This document shows, piece after piece, positions 48,132-58,557 of a stretch of DNA of 64,000 nt. Source of the stretch: Hippophae tibetana. Its lineage: Eukaryota; Streptophyta; Magnoliopsida; Rosales; Elaeagnaceae. Every line of letters begins with the position of its first letter. Within the stretch, counting starts at the first letter, position 1. The notes below the pieces were generated by a model. That model was not told the origin of the DNA and searched no databases. It was given only the letters and a program-made list of their open reading frames with translations. The translations under genes and the position numbers were made by a program. Where the stretch lies: assembly GCA_037013495.1 (NCBI GenBank), contig CM072801.1, forward strand, positions 34,708,001 through 34,772,000, given 5' to 3'.

Positions 48132-48484
48132 GGTTGTTTGTAGTTGAAAATGATCCTCCTCCTATTGTGCATCAACATTTTGCTTTTAAAAACAATAGTA
48201 GATATCTTTAAGAAATATTTATAACTTGATAAAACATAAAAGCAAAAAGTGCAAGGAACCTAATTTTTTTTTTAAATTTAAACGAATGGACAGAATGTTT
48301 GAAACAAACGAATTTTATTTCATCTGAATTTTTATTACACGCAAACTAAAACAAAGCAAAATACAATAATGGGTGACCTCCCATACAGGACTAAAATTTA
48401 TCGTCCTCTAGTAAGACGTTGCTTGGAGATTGCAGAATGAAAAACTCAATGTCTCCTCTTCATTGAATTCATTTAAGTATCAAA
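48132..48484 (-). other. Spacer between the gag genes with a duplicated cis motif
   Basis: Non-coding, 353 bp. Right after gag1 on the minus strand is ACGTCTTACTAGAGGACG (48402-48419) followed by TGGGAGGTCACCC (48371-48383). The same pair (ACGTCTTGCTAAGACGTT then TGGGAGGCAACCT) follows pol at 42946-42901, so the gag1 unit ends with a copy of the post-pol signal. The remaining ~240 bp are AT-rich. Confidence 0.7.
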
Positions 48485-49666
48485 TTAGTCTTTGCCTTTT
48501 TGCAAATGTTCAACTAATTGTTCAACTTGAACTTCCACCTTTTTGATAGAAGCTTCCACAGAGTCCAACCGTTGATTGGTTTTAGATTGGTTATCCCTAC
48601 AAACTTGAATAAAGGAATTCAAGTTGTCCTTCAGGGTTGGTTTATTGGGAATGCTTCTTGGAATAGGTGGGTGGAATTGCTGTCCTGCCTGGTTTGAGTT
48701 TTGAGTGAAAGGAGGGTTGTTTTGCCTCCAAGAGAAATTTGGATGACTTCTCCACCCAGGATTATAGGTATTTGAATTGGGATCAAACCTTGGTCTCTGT
48801 TGATATGCTCCCAACACATTGACCTGTTCAGGTCCAGTTGTTTCTCCTTGATATGGACAGGCTTCAGTACCATGTCCCATGTTGCTATACAAACCATATT
48901 GATCATTATTGGTGTTGGTTTGTGTAGCGAGAAGGGCAACTTGCTTAGTCAGTTGAACAAGTTGTTGTTGAACTTCATTACTGGAGTCGATTTCATGAAC
49001 TCCAGCTTTTCTCACTCGGGAGCTTTTCTGTTGGGAATTAGCACCCAACATCTCAAAGAGGTTATACGTCTCTGAGGCAGTCTTTTCTCCTATTGCTCCT
49101 CCTACAGCGTTGTCGACAATGAACTGACATTGTTGTGTAAGTCCATCGTAAAAGAATTGGTTCTGCAACTGCAGGGGAAAGCTATGATGGGGACATTGAG
49201 TGAGAAACATTTTGAACCTATCCCAAGCTTCATGGAATGGTTCTCCATCCATCTGAGAGAAAGTAGCAATCTTTCCTCTCAACTCTGATGTTTTTTTATG
49301 GGAATAGAATTTTCCCATGAATTTATTGTAAATGTTACCCCATGTCATTAGAGAACCTGGGGGAAGTGACATCAACCAAGCTTTGGCCTTATCCTTTAGA
49401 GTGTAGGGAAAACATCTCATCCTAAGTTGATCCTCGTTTAGAATACCGAGGGGGAATGTTTGGACCGTAGCATAGAAATCTCTCATAAAGGAAAGAGAAT
49501 ATTCATTAGGTAACCCATAAAAGGAAGGAAGCATAGAAAAATGAATATTTTTAAGGTCATAATTCCGAGCAGCTTCTCCCAACTGGATAGCGGCAGTTGC
49601 CGTGCCTATTACCGGTCTTGCAAACTCCTTCATCGTGGTTTCCCTAATATGTTGGTTTTCCTCCAT
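48485..49666 (-). CDS. gag1, intact second gag with altered zinc knuckle
   Basis: A 393-codon uninterrupted frame from an ATG at 49666 (MEENQHIRETTMKEF). It shares with gag2 the blocks EAARNYDLKNIHFSMLPSFY, EDQLRMRCFPYTLKDKAKAW, FYSHKKTSELRGKIATFSQM and the C-terminal KTNQRLDSVEASIKKVEVQV coiled region, but is only about 60% identical in the core, so the duplication is old. At the zinc-knuckle position (residues 257-270) it reads Y-x2-Y-x4-H-x4-C: both first cysteines are tyrosine (TGT to TAT). The middle is Asn/Gln/Pro-rich. It ends HLQKGKD without joining pol. Intactness despite deep divergence suggests it was kept by selection. Confidence 0.92.
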   Translation of the reverse strand: MEENQHIRETTMKEFARPVIGTATAAIQLGEAARNYDLKNIHFSMLPSFYGLPNEYSLSFMRDFYATVQTFPLGILNEDQLRMRCFPYTLKDKAKAWLMSLPPGSLMTWGNIYNKFMGKFYSHKKTSELRGKIATFSQMDGEPFHEAWDRFKMFLTQCPHHSFPLQLQNQFFYDGLTQQCQFIVDNAVGGAIGEKTASETYNLFEMLGANSQQKSSRVRKAGVHEIDSSNEVQQQLVQLTKQVALLATQTNTNNDQYGLYSNMGHGTEACPYQGETTGPEQVNVLGAYQQRPRFDPNSNTYNPGWRSHPNFSWRQNNPPFTQNSNQAGQQFHPPIPRSIPNKPTLKDNLNSFIQVCRDNQSKTNQRLDSVEASIKKVEVQVEQLVEHLQKGKD

Positions 49667-50354
49667 TTCTTTTGGTTCTAGTAAAGGATTAAGACTTGGT
49701 TCTATGTTTGGCTCAAAAACAGTTTCGTTGACACTTGTTTAAATTTATGAAATTTATTTACATATGGTGTAAGAGGGTTTCCTAAGGATCTCCTACCACG
49801 CATAGACTATTGTAAACGTAAATTTAAAACTCCTGTCAAAAAAATAAAAAATTTAGAGAAAATTTACATGTTATTCAATACAAAGCACTAAACAAAACTA
49901 GTTAAACCCTAAATTTTTTTTTTTTATCATTTTTTTTTCTTAATTTTTTTTTTTTTGTAACATAATTAGTATTAACCAAGAGTGCTCCCAGGAAAGAATG
50001 GTGGTGCAAACGGCTCCTTAAATACCATTCTCCTAGCCAGAGCAACGTTCCCAGGAAAGACTAGTGGCACAAAGGCTTCAAGAACTAGTCTCCTAGACAG
50101 AACTCCCTTAGATTTTTACTTTTCATGCTATTTAGTTAATTAGATATGAATTCAAGTAATTTTTTTTACTATTCATGAACGGTAAAATTTTTTTACTTCA
50201 AATTTCAAATTTCTAAATTATTTTACAATAAAATTTTTTTTTTTTTTTATTTCTTATGAATTTTGAAATTTGATTATTGTTAAAATATCACAATTATTTA
50301 CAGCACAAAAATGTTTTTTAAAATTTTGATAAATAATTTAAAAACGCTATTCCT
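49667..50354 (-). other. Leader between primer site and gag1
   Basis: Non-coding, T-rich and A-rich tracts. Two 63-bp repeats at 49984-50046 and 50047-50099 each form a stem-loop: AGAATGGT pairs with ACCATTCT in the first and AGACTAGT with ACTAGTCT in the second (plus strand), both next to a shared cccaggaaag and ctcctag. Confidence 0.75.
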
Positions 50355-50372
50355 TCCCCGGCAACGGCGCCA
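50355..50372 (-). other. Primer-binding site, tRNA-Asp type
   Basis: On the minus strand TGGCGCCGTTGCCGGGGA, six bases after the LTR end; identical to the site in the LARD at 28503-28520. Confidence 0.95.
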
Positions 50373-50378
50373 AAAACT

Positions 50379-52388
50379 TGATGAACGAAAACCGGCATCG
50401 CCGATCTTCGCAAATACTTTGGTTTTAATATTTATAAAACTCTCGCAAGTGCACGAATCATTTCGAAGAAAATGATAAGTATACTCCCAAGGTCGATCTA
50501 AGGATGAAATGTATGTGGTTTTTAATTTATTATTCAAACTTCTAAAAACGAAATTAAATCCTAAACATCCTGGCACGATAGTTTGGTTTTTGTGTTCCTA
50601 ATCTAATGACATAAAATAAACATATATACAGATTAATTAAATATAATCTAATAACATAAAAATAAACATAGATACAAATTCAATAAATAATTATCTAAAA
50701 ATAAACATATATACAGATTCAATAAATATTCATGCAAATTTTTATATTAGCGGAGTATTTATGGATGTAATAACTAAATTAATTATGCTTGCGCATATTA
50801 ACTAGGTTATTAAAGATATAAATTGATATTTTATTGATTCTCTCTTTTTTATATAAATACCACCTTTGGTGGGGTTAGATATTCTTTGTTAACTAAACAA
50901 ATCAATTAACACCTATGGGTGGGGTTGATAACTAATATGCTTAATTAAATTAATTCCTTTTTCTAAGAGATTGAAAATGAACCATTTAAATGCCACCTTT
51001 GGTGGGGTTAGACAATTTAAACATTATTCAAGGTGTCCAAATTAAACATAAGAATTTAATTATCCGAGTACTAACTTTCAAGTTTTAAAACCACTATTGA
51101 AAACATGTTGTCAATATATTTTCACATAATAATTCTTATAAAAACTTTCGAAATAGAGTTTCACTCTAACTACCGGGCGATTGTACCAACAAATAAAAGA
51201 GCACTACTCTAAATTAGACCGGATAACTAAACCTTAAAATCTAATTTTCAGGTTTAAGTTTGTAATGAAAAATAATATATTTCTCTCTAACATTCCTAAT
51301 ATAAAATCTTGAATAAAAACAAAATCAATTCATTTTAGAGATTTTTACCTATTTAATATTTCGCAAGCATAACAACGTCATTATTACATAATATTTACTA
51401 AACAGCCAGCATAGTTAAATTTAACCACAGACAAGTTGAATATAACATGTAAGAATAAAGCATAAAAATAACTGTAAAGAAAATAAAATCCTTACAGAAC
51501 TTTGACGCTATTCCCGTAGCTAGAAAACCTCCGAGCGGAATTTGCACTTCCATATATTGAATCAAAAATCTAAATTATTACAAAAACATTACAAGTTCCT
51601 CTCAAAAAGAGAAGAACTCTAAACCTAAGAGAATTGAACTAAAAACTAAGAAAAAAAACTAAGAAAAGCTTAGAAACTAAGAAAGAAACTAAGAGAAACT
51701 AAAAACTAAGAAATGAGAGAAAGAAAGAAGAGAGAAGTGAGTTTTGAAGGTGTGATTTGAAGTGAAGGGAAGGGGGGTATTTATAGGTGAGGATGGAGAG
51801 AAAAAATGAGTAAAAAAATATTAAAAAAATATTAAAAAATGTAAAAACGCGTATTGGAATTGCTGATGTCATCAATGACGTCAGCAACGTCACAGGGGCT
51901 GTTGCACGTGAAAAATGGGGCGAAAACGCGTTGGGCGCGCGGTGGGGCTGCTGCTGGGTGCTGCGCGCGCGCGTTGGGGCTGTCGCTGCGCGCAGTTCAG
52001 CGCGTGTGAACAGTGCCCGCGCGCTGCGCTGCGCGCGGCATGGGGTGCTGGGGCACTGGGCTGCGCGCACGGCTGGGCTGCGGCGCGCGATTTCCGTCTT
52101 TTTGACATTTTTGACCTTTTCGACCCATTTCGTCCGATTTTTCCATGTTTGTTGACCTTTTCTCACTTATTTATTGATATATTTGTGATGTATTGCTTCA
52201 AGTATTCCTCTTTGAGTCTTTAAATTGCGTTTTTAAGCCAAAATTCCTGAAAAACAATAAAAATACCCGTGATTCCGAAAAAGACAAATTTATATAAATA
52301 TATGATAAAACATATAAATATATATATTTTTAATCAATTAATGTACATAAAATCATGGTTTATTTTAGTGCTTTTTGAGCACTCATCA
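50379..52388 (-). repeat. 5' LTR of the Athila-like element
   Basis: Same structure as the 3' LTR, about 99% identical over aligned bases. The TATA box is at 51778-51785 (minus strand) and the GC-rich U3 block at 51900-52095 is about 36 bp shorter than in the 3' LTR. The tract 51655-51690 and the region near 51820-51840 carry short tandem gains relative to the other copy. Confidence 0.95.
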
Positions 52389-52852
52389 CTCACCCATAGG
52401 TTTTACTTGATTTGTTTAGTTAACAAAGAATATCTAACCCCACAAAATGTGATATTCATATAAAAAAGAGAGAATCAATAAATATCAATTTATATCTTTA
52501 ATAACCTAAATAATATGAGCAAGCATAATTAACTTAGTTATTATATCCATAAATACTTCACTATTATAAAAGATAAAATTTGCATAAATGTTTATTGAAT
52601 CTGTATTTATGTTTATTTTTATGTTATTAGATTAAAAACACAAAACCCCAAAATATCATCACAGGATGTTTTGGATTTAATTTTGTTTTTAAAAGTTTGA
52701 ATAATAAATTAAAAACGAAATACATTCCTTCCTTAGATCGACCTTAGGAGTATACTTATCATTTTTTATGAAATGATTCGTGCACTTGCGAGAGTTTTAT
52801 AAATATAAAACCAAAGCATTGGTAGAATCGGTGATGTCGGTTTTGCTCATCA
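52389..52852 (+). repeat. Solo Athila-like LTR (right part)
   Basis: Continues the LTR interrupted at 39057 (the CTCAC is the duplicated target) and ends ggttttgctcatca, followed by the TSD GTATG at 52853-52857. Confidence 0.85.
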
Positions 52853-53035
52853 GTATGGCATCTTCTACATACCAATATCCAATAAAAATATCTCCATTGT
52901 CTCATTTCTATAAGCTTGAGCCTTGACTTATCATGCCTAAAATGACAGTTCTCCACCCAAAATGGAAGGAGCTTAGCTTCTAAGACTAGCTTTTTTTTTA
53001 GTGCTCTACCTATTGCTGGTGAAAATCAGTTCCAC
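52853..53035. repeat. Foldback element, right arm
   Basis: Inverted copy of 37445-37645. The pair gctagtcttagaagctaagc (plus strand, left) and gcttagcttctaagactagc (right) is exact; the rest is roughly 85% alike. No target duplication is evident at the outer ends. Confidence 0.75.
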
Positions 53036-53756
53036 CTATGACATTTTTCAATGAGGTTTGAGTTTATCCTTTACCCATTTTTAATATTTGGTTTTATTGG
53101 AAATTAATTATGTATTTGTTATTTTTCTATGGTAGGTTTCAGTAGCTTATCTAACTTTATAGTACTTTATTTAGGATTCTTGGATATATTGTTTGTTTTA
53201 TGCTCTATTTTAACTGTCAAGAAATTTACTCTCTTGAGAATTTGATTTTCATCTATTTTTTTAGTAGTTTGTTTGCTTAAATGTAATTTATATTTCGTAA
53301 CAAGTTATGCCTTCCAATAATGATGAAACCTAAACTAGCTCCACCCAAGCCAACTACTCTAGAAACTCCATTAACCTGACCTTCTCAATGTAGTGAGTAG
53401 CAACAACAACCTCAGGGTAGAGAGGCCAATGCTAATTCCAATGCTACTAGTAGTAATGAAAATGCTAGGGTGGGCTCTTTAAAGAGAAACCAAATTTTTG
53501 GAAAAACATTTTAGTGTATATGTTTGCGAACATATACTCTTTATCATTTGTTGGTATTAAATCAGTTTTTTATATTAATTCAAACCCTTTTATATTTTTA
53601 GCTACTTTGATTTAGTCATCTATGAATGTAAAATGGAGAGGGACTATATGGTTGGGCTTTAGTTTCTTATTCTTTTTTTGATATTCGAGTTTGTCTTAAT
53701 TGACTTTCAGTGCAAACAATTGCTTTGGTTTTTTCTTAAAATGTTGCAGTTCTACC
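53036..53756. other. Unassigned, possible upstream exon
   Basis: A stretch at 53306-53510 has coding-like composition (MPSNNDET, then STQANYSRNSINLTFSM with stops), and hydrophobic residues follow (ILVYMFANIYSLSF). It could be a decayed N-terminal exon of the O-fucosyltransferase fragment that follows, which would carry a membrane anchor. I cannot confirm this. Confidence 0.3.
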
Positions 53757-54010
53757 AGGACACAATAATGAATATATTCGAATGGATAGCTATGGTGGTC
53801 TCAATAAGATGAGAAGAGATGTAAGAATGATTCCACAAATTGATTGTAAGATCCAGATGCTATGTAAGTGTTAGATTCTTTTCTGATCATGTTTTCTCTT
53901 TTATGATGAATGTAGTTGTGTGATGGTCTTGGTATTGCCCATCTCTTGCATGCAACTCTTGTTTTTCCAAAGTTTGAAATGGATTTATATTAGAATGAAT
54001 CATAGTAATT
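53757..54010 (+). pseudogene. O-fucosyltransferase-family fragment, two exons
   Basis: Exon one (to 53820) reads NNEYIRMDSYGGLNKMRRD, followed by a good donor GTAAGA. A 95-bp intron ends in TGTAG at 53915. Exon two (53916-54010) reads LCDGLGIAHLLHATLVFPKF and then breaks at a stop. Together these match the conserved N-terminal GGLN-MR...CD...IA..L-ATLV-P block of plant O-fucosyltransferase-like (GT106) Golgi proteins. Only this block is present. Kept splice sites indicate a DNA-level copy, not a retrocopy. Confidence 0.65.
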
Positions 54011-54806
54011 GATGATATTTTTGTCATTTGTCTTGGCTTAGGAGATTGTAGATAGCGATGTGTCTAATGCCCCATCATAGCATGTTATGTGTTATTTCCT
54101 GATTTGATTGTGCAATGTAGAATATTTCTCAACTTTACTGTTTGCTTAGTCTTTTTACGATGACCATTATTAATTTTTTAGTTTGTTACTCAGTTACTCC
54201 TAGGTTAGATAATTTTCATATTTTCTTTCAAGCTCTTTAGTGATTGGAATTTATGTTTTACATGGTATTTGAGTGCCATGGTTTAGATATAGGTTTCTGT
54301 ACATCAATTATCAAACCTTTTTTTTGTTGGTTATTTGTATTATGGTTTATTATGCTTCTCAAAAGATATGAATAATTGCATGAAATCAATTTATTTAATA
54401 ACAATGCAAACTAAATATTTTATTTAATCTGATAATTAGTGGGTACGGTGCTATTTTCTTGAGTGGGACAGTTTGAAGGGCTAATTACGGGGTTGTTTAG
54501 AATGCCTGTAGTTTACTCAACTCTTTCTACTAGGATCTGAAAATTATTTTTCTCTCACCGAAGTTTCTTTTATAAAAGTTTCAGGTTGAAAAGGGTTTTC
54601 TACTTAAGTGTAACTATTGGTGCATACATTCTCAAGCAGTAAGAGTTAGGTCTATTCAAAATGTATAAATAGCTTTAATTTTCTGGTTAAAATAATTAGG
54701 CCTAAAGAATCAATTAATTTGACGTGAATCTGACATGAGGAGTATTTAAATATATATGCAGGGAATGCGTTTTATTTTTCAATTGTTTTTGCATTTGATG
54801 TGACTA
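54011..54806. other. Intron-like non-coding DNA
   Basis: T-rich, intron-like sequence between the O-fucosyltransferase and DnaJ fragments. No exon recognised. Confidence 0.4.
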
Positions 54807-56300
54807 GGTGAGGGTAGCAGCATAGGTCGAAGGCAGAGAAAGGGAGAAGATGTTACCCATCCTCTCAATGTCTCATTGGAAGATATGTACAATGGCACAT
54901 CTAAGAAGCTTTCACTTTCTCGTAATGTTATCTATTTAAAGTACAAGAGGTTCGTACTAAATTTTGCCTCCTTTATTAACTAGGCACATACTGTTTCCTC
55001 TAAATAAATGCTTTTTCACATGTATGTGTCTGAATATAATGTAGTAAAGGTTCAAAGTCAGGTGCCTTAATGAAATGTCATGGATGTCAAGGGTCTGGAA
55101 TGAAAGTATCTATTAGACATCTTGTCCTATCTATGATCCAACAAATGTAGCATCCTTGTAATGAGTGCAAGGGTGTTAGTGAGACAATTAATGATAAGGA
55201 TCGTTGTCCTTAGTGCAAAGGTGAGAATATTATAGAGGAGAAGAAAGCGTTAGAGGTTCATATGGAGAATGGCATGCAAAATGGACAAAGAGCGGTATGA
55301 CAGTCTTTCAAAACTTTTTAATTACATTTGCAACCCTACTGAGTAGATAAATTACCAGTTTTTGTTCTATGTAGCCTGACACTGACATAGGAGATATTGT
55401 TTTTGACCTACAATAGAAAGAGCATCCCAAGTTTAAGAGAAAAAAAGTGATGATCTATTTTATGAGCATACTTTGTCCCTTACAGAGGCACTGTGTGGCT
55501 TCCAATTCATATTGACACACTTGGATGCCAAACAAATTCTTATTAAATCCCATCCTGGAGAAGTTGTCAAGCTAGGTAAGTTACAGTCAACTCTGTTGTT
55601 TCATTAATGTTTTTTTATTAAGACAAAACAGCTGCAAGAATATGGACACACCCATTTGACGTTTATGGTGTTATCCAGTGGTTTTCTACCTGTTCCTTTG
55701 TCATATTGTTCTGACATGGATATATTTGTGAGCATATATCTATCTTCTAGGATTTGTTGGGGACAACCCAAGTGCTAATGGAATTTGGTAAATTGGATTT
55801 TGGCCTAAGCTACTGTAATGATGTATTGTGATAATATTTTAGTTCTAACTAGTTTTACACGTGTCCTAAATGTTATATTTATACTCTATTTATGTGTTTG
55901 TTTTTAATGTGTTTCATGATATGTTGGGGCTAGGCAGGCACTTAAGGATACTATTTTTTCATGTTTTGTTTCTGTTGTTAGTAGGCCAATTCAAGTATAT
56001 AAATGATGAAGGAATTCTAATGTACCAGAAGCCCTTCATAAAGGGTAAATTGTACATTCATTTCACTATAGAATTCCCAAACTCCCTTTGCCTAGACCAA
56101 TGCAAGGCCTTAGAGGCTATGCTGCCATCTAGGACCTCTACTCAACTCTCTGACATGGAAATCGATGAGTGTGAGGAGACCATAATGCATGATGTGAACC
56201 TAGTTACTATCATTTCTCAAGCTTTTAGAATGCTTTTTGGGATGATTAAAATGAATTCTCTTCTTTCATTGAGTATTGTTCTTGAATTGTATACTGGAAA
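54807..56300 (+). pseudogene. DnaJ/Hsp40 (type A, ANJ1-like) pseudogene with introns
   Basis: Four exons with plausible splice sites: 54808-54948 (GRRQRKGEDVTHPLNVSLED, MYNGTSKKLSLSRNVI), 55045-55294 (MKCHGCQGSGMKVSIRHL, HPCNECKGVSETINDKDRCP), 55375-55575 (TDIGDIVFDLQ, KEHPKFKRK, then frame-broken) and about 55985-56300 (FKYINDEGILMYQKPFIKGK, FPNSLCLDQCKALEAMLPSR, MEIDECEETIMHDVN). These are the zinc-finger region and C-terminal substrate-binding domains of a cytosolic Hsp70 co-chaperone. The J-domain and Gly/Phe region are absent. Stops and frameshifts occur in exons two and three; the last exon is still open. Intron retention shows it is not a processed copy. Confidence 0.88.
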
Positions 56301-56742
56301 TTTTTGAACTGAATGTTGTTGCTTTGTTAATTATTGCTATTATTTTTATCATTGATATTGTAATGGAGAAGCTAGCCCAAGTTTGGATTAAACTATTATG
56401 ATACTTGTCTTGTAGGTTTTCCCAGTCCGCTACCAAGTCACTGGATACTTCGCATGTTATTAATATGTTTAGATAAACACATTTATTTTTTTATAATTAC
56501 ACTTGTAAATGATTGTAATAGTAAAAAATTATTTTGAAATAGTAAGTCTATTATTCATACTCATTGTAAATTTTAGAATTAGCTAGTTATGTTTTATTCT
56601 GTTTTAGTTGCATAAAACCTCAAATGTAATTGCATTTTGAATTTTAATATAATAATATTTTTAATATTGTAATTAATAAATTTATTGTAATTTATATTGA
56701 CTTTTAATATTGTAATTAATAATTGCATTTTTATTTAAATAT
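56301..56742. other. AT-rich DNA
   Basis: Probable remains of the DnaJ 3' region, then AT-rich sequence with ttgtaattaataa repeats at about 56665 and 56712. Confidence 0.4.
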
Positions 56743-56960
56743 ATGGCCATAAGGTATGTCTATGGCCTCGGTTATTTATAAAAACTGAGGCCATAAACAT
56801 ACCCTATAGCCTCAATTATTAAAAAGCCAAAGCTATAGACATACCCTATGGCCTCGATTATTGAATAAATAAGGCCATAGACATACCCTATGGCCTTGGT
56901 TACGTAAATAACTGAGGCCATAGGTAACAGTCTGTGGTTTCTCTCACTTAGGCCTCAGTT
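56743..56960. repeat. Four hairpin repeats of CACTA subterminal type
   Basis: Units start at 56761, 56805, 56847 and 56889 (period 42-44 bp). Each is TATGGCCTC...(A/T loop)...GAGGCCATA or a variant, separated by (g/a)acataccc. The same GCCTCAGTT/AACTGAGGC signature occurs at the CACTA end at 63613-63720, so this is likely the subterminal region of a related, truncated element. No terminus is visible here. Confidence 0.65.
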
Positions 56961-57119
56961 AGCATTCTTAGTTGAAAAAGAAGGTGAAAAAGGAAGAGGA
57001 AAAAAGAAAACAATAATAAACTTAAATAATTGAATAAAGAAACCATTAATTATGGATACTTAAATTAAGAAAGAAAAATTATTATCATTAACAAAATGAA
57101 AGAAATACTTCTCAAGTTT

Positions 57120-58552
57120 TAATTGCAAAAGTGGATTTTGGCATACAAGATTGGTGAAAAATCTCAAAAATTAACACATTTAGTTGCTCATAAGGATAGT
57201 TCTAATGGAATTTTGTACCATTTGGATTAAAATAAGCTCTAGGTATATGGATAACATCTTTAAAAAATTACAAAATATTTATTGTGTCTATATATATGAT
57301 ATTTTAGTTTTCAGTAATAAATTAAATAAACACTATTTGAATGTTATTAATATTCTACAAGAATCCAAAAAATAACGCATTGTACTCTCTGAAAAGAAAG
57401 TAGTACTTGCTCACTAGAAAATTAAGTACTTAGGATTGGAAATTGAAAATGGAAAACATAATCTACAACCCTATATACTAAACAACATTCGAGATTTTCC
57501 TATTGAATTAAAAGAAAAAAACTAGTTACAAATATTTTTAGGATGTTTGGCATATGTATAAGCATATATCAAGAAACTTGTAGAAATACAAAAACCTTTA
57601 CGAGCAAAATTGAAAAGAAGAAGAATATATTTGGAAATGAACAAAACAAGATACTCTATATATTGAAACAGATGCTTCACAAGAATATTAAGGAGTAGTT
57701 ATGAAAGCCAAAGTAGATGACAAAGATGAATATCTTTGTAGATATACATTATGAGCTTTTTAATTAAGGTCCAAAATTAAATTATCACAGTAATGAAAAA
57801 ATATCTAGCTGTTAAAAGGGATATTAAGAAATTTGTAATATATGTTTTAAGTTTCAGATTTATTGTTAAAAGAGATAACACGAATTTTGATTATTTCTTA
57901 AGAAATAATATTACAGGTGATTACAAATAAGGAAGATTAGTCATATGGCAACAGTTGTTCAACCACTACAATTTTGATGTTGAATGTCTTCTAAAAAATA
58001 AGAATAGTGTACTAAATGCTCTTAATAAAAAATTAGCACCTCTAACTATTTTTATGCTTACAGGAATGTAACATCTTGATATCAACATCAAGATAAAGGA
58101 AAAGGAAATAAAAATCCTACAAGAACAACTTGAGCTATTATACCTCGAAAAGTCTCTTATGGAAACAGAAAATAAAAGGAATAACTTAATTGTTCAAAAT
58201 AGCTCTTATAGTCCAAAATCTCAAAAAAGGAAACTTCATCAAAAATTCAGTCTAAAGAATAAAAAATTCTAAAGAAATAATTCAAAATGAAAAAGAAAAA
58301 CGTAACAATTCAAAAGAGAATAGCATCTCTGAAACAAAATAGCTCAATTGGGCTAATGAATTAGAAAAAGAGGAACATAAAAGACTTATGTGGTCTATAA
58401 TGACCAAAAATCAAGAGTATATAACAACTAGGTAGAAGCTAGTAAATCAAATGTACGGTTTAGTGGAGTAACTTATAGAGCTTTCACCAATATAATAGAA
58501 GTTGAATGCATTTATGCAATTACAAAACACCAAAGCTAATAACTCTAGAGAA
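57120..58552 (+). pseudogene. Endogenous caulimovirid: RT-RNase H and start of next ORF
   Basis: Plus-strand remnants of a pararetrovirus polymerase. Near 57289 is YIYDILVFSN, where the first aspartate of the YxDD box is tyrosine. Then follow IKYLGLEIENGK (57420), FLGCLAYV (57540), an RNase H start with an ETDAS-like block across a frame break near 57665, AVKRDIKKFVIYV (57810), and NNITGDYK plus VIWQQLFNHY with LVIW near 57940. Order and motifs fit Caulimoviridae, not gypsy elements. After 58075 a Lys/Glu-rich coiled-coil-like stretch begins. More than ten stops or frame breaks make it inactive. A solo LTR interrupts it at 58558. Confidence 0.8.
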
Positions 58553-58557
58553 GATAG

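Larger units (their letters stand above)
39058..52388 (-). mobile_element. Complete Athila-like Ty3/gypsy retrotransposon with two gag genes
   Basis: The 13.3-kb element has 2.0-kb LTRs (39058-41069 and 50379-52388) and a perfect TSD CTCAC (39053-39057 and 52389-52393). On the minus strand the order is LTR, tRNA-Asp primer site, leader with two hairpins, gag1, a cis motif, spacer, gag2, pol (protease, RT, RNase H, integrase), the same cis motif again, UTR, purine tract, LTR. The primer site and the RT and integrase sequences fit the Athila branch of gypsy elements. The LTRs differ by few substitutions (about 1% by eye) plus some indels, so insertion was recent. No chromodomain and no env-like gene are seen. 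Confidence 0.95.
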
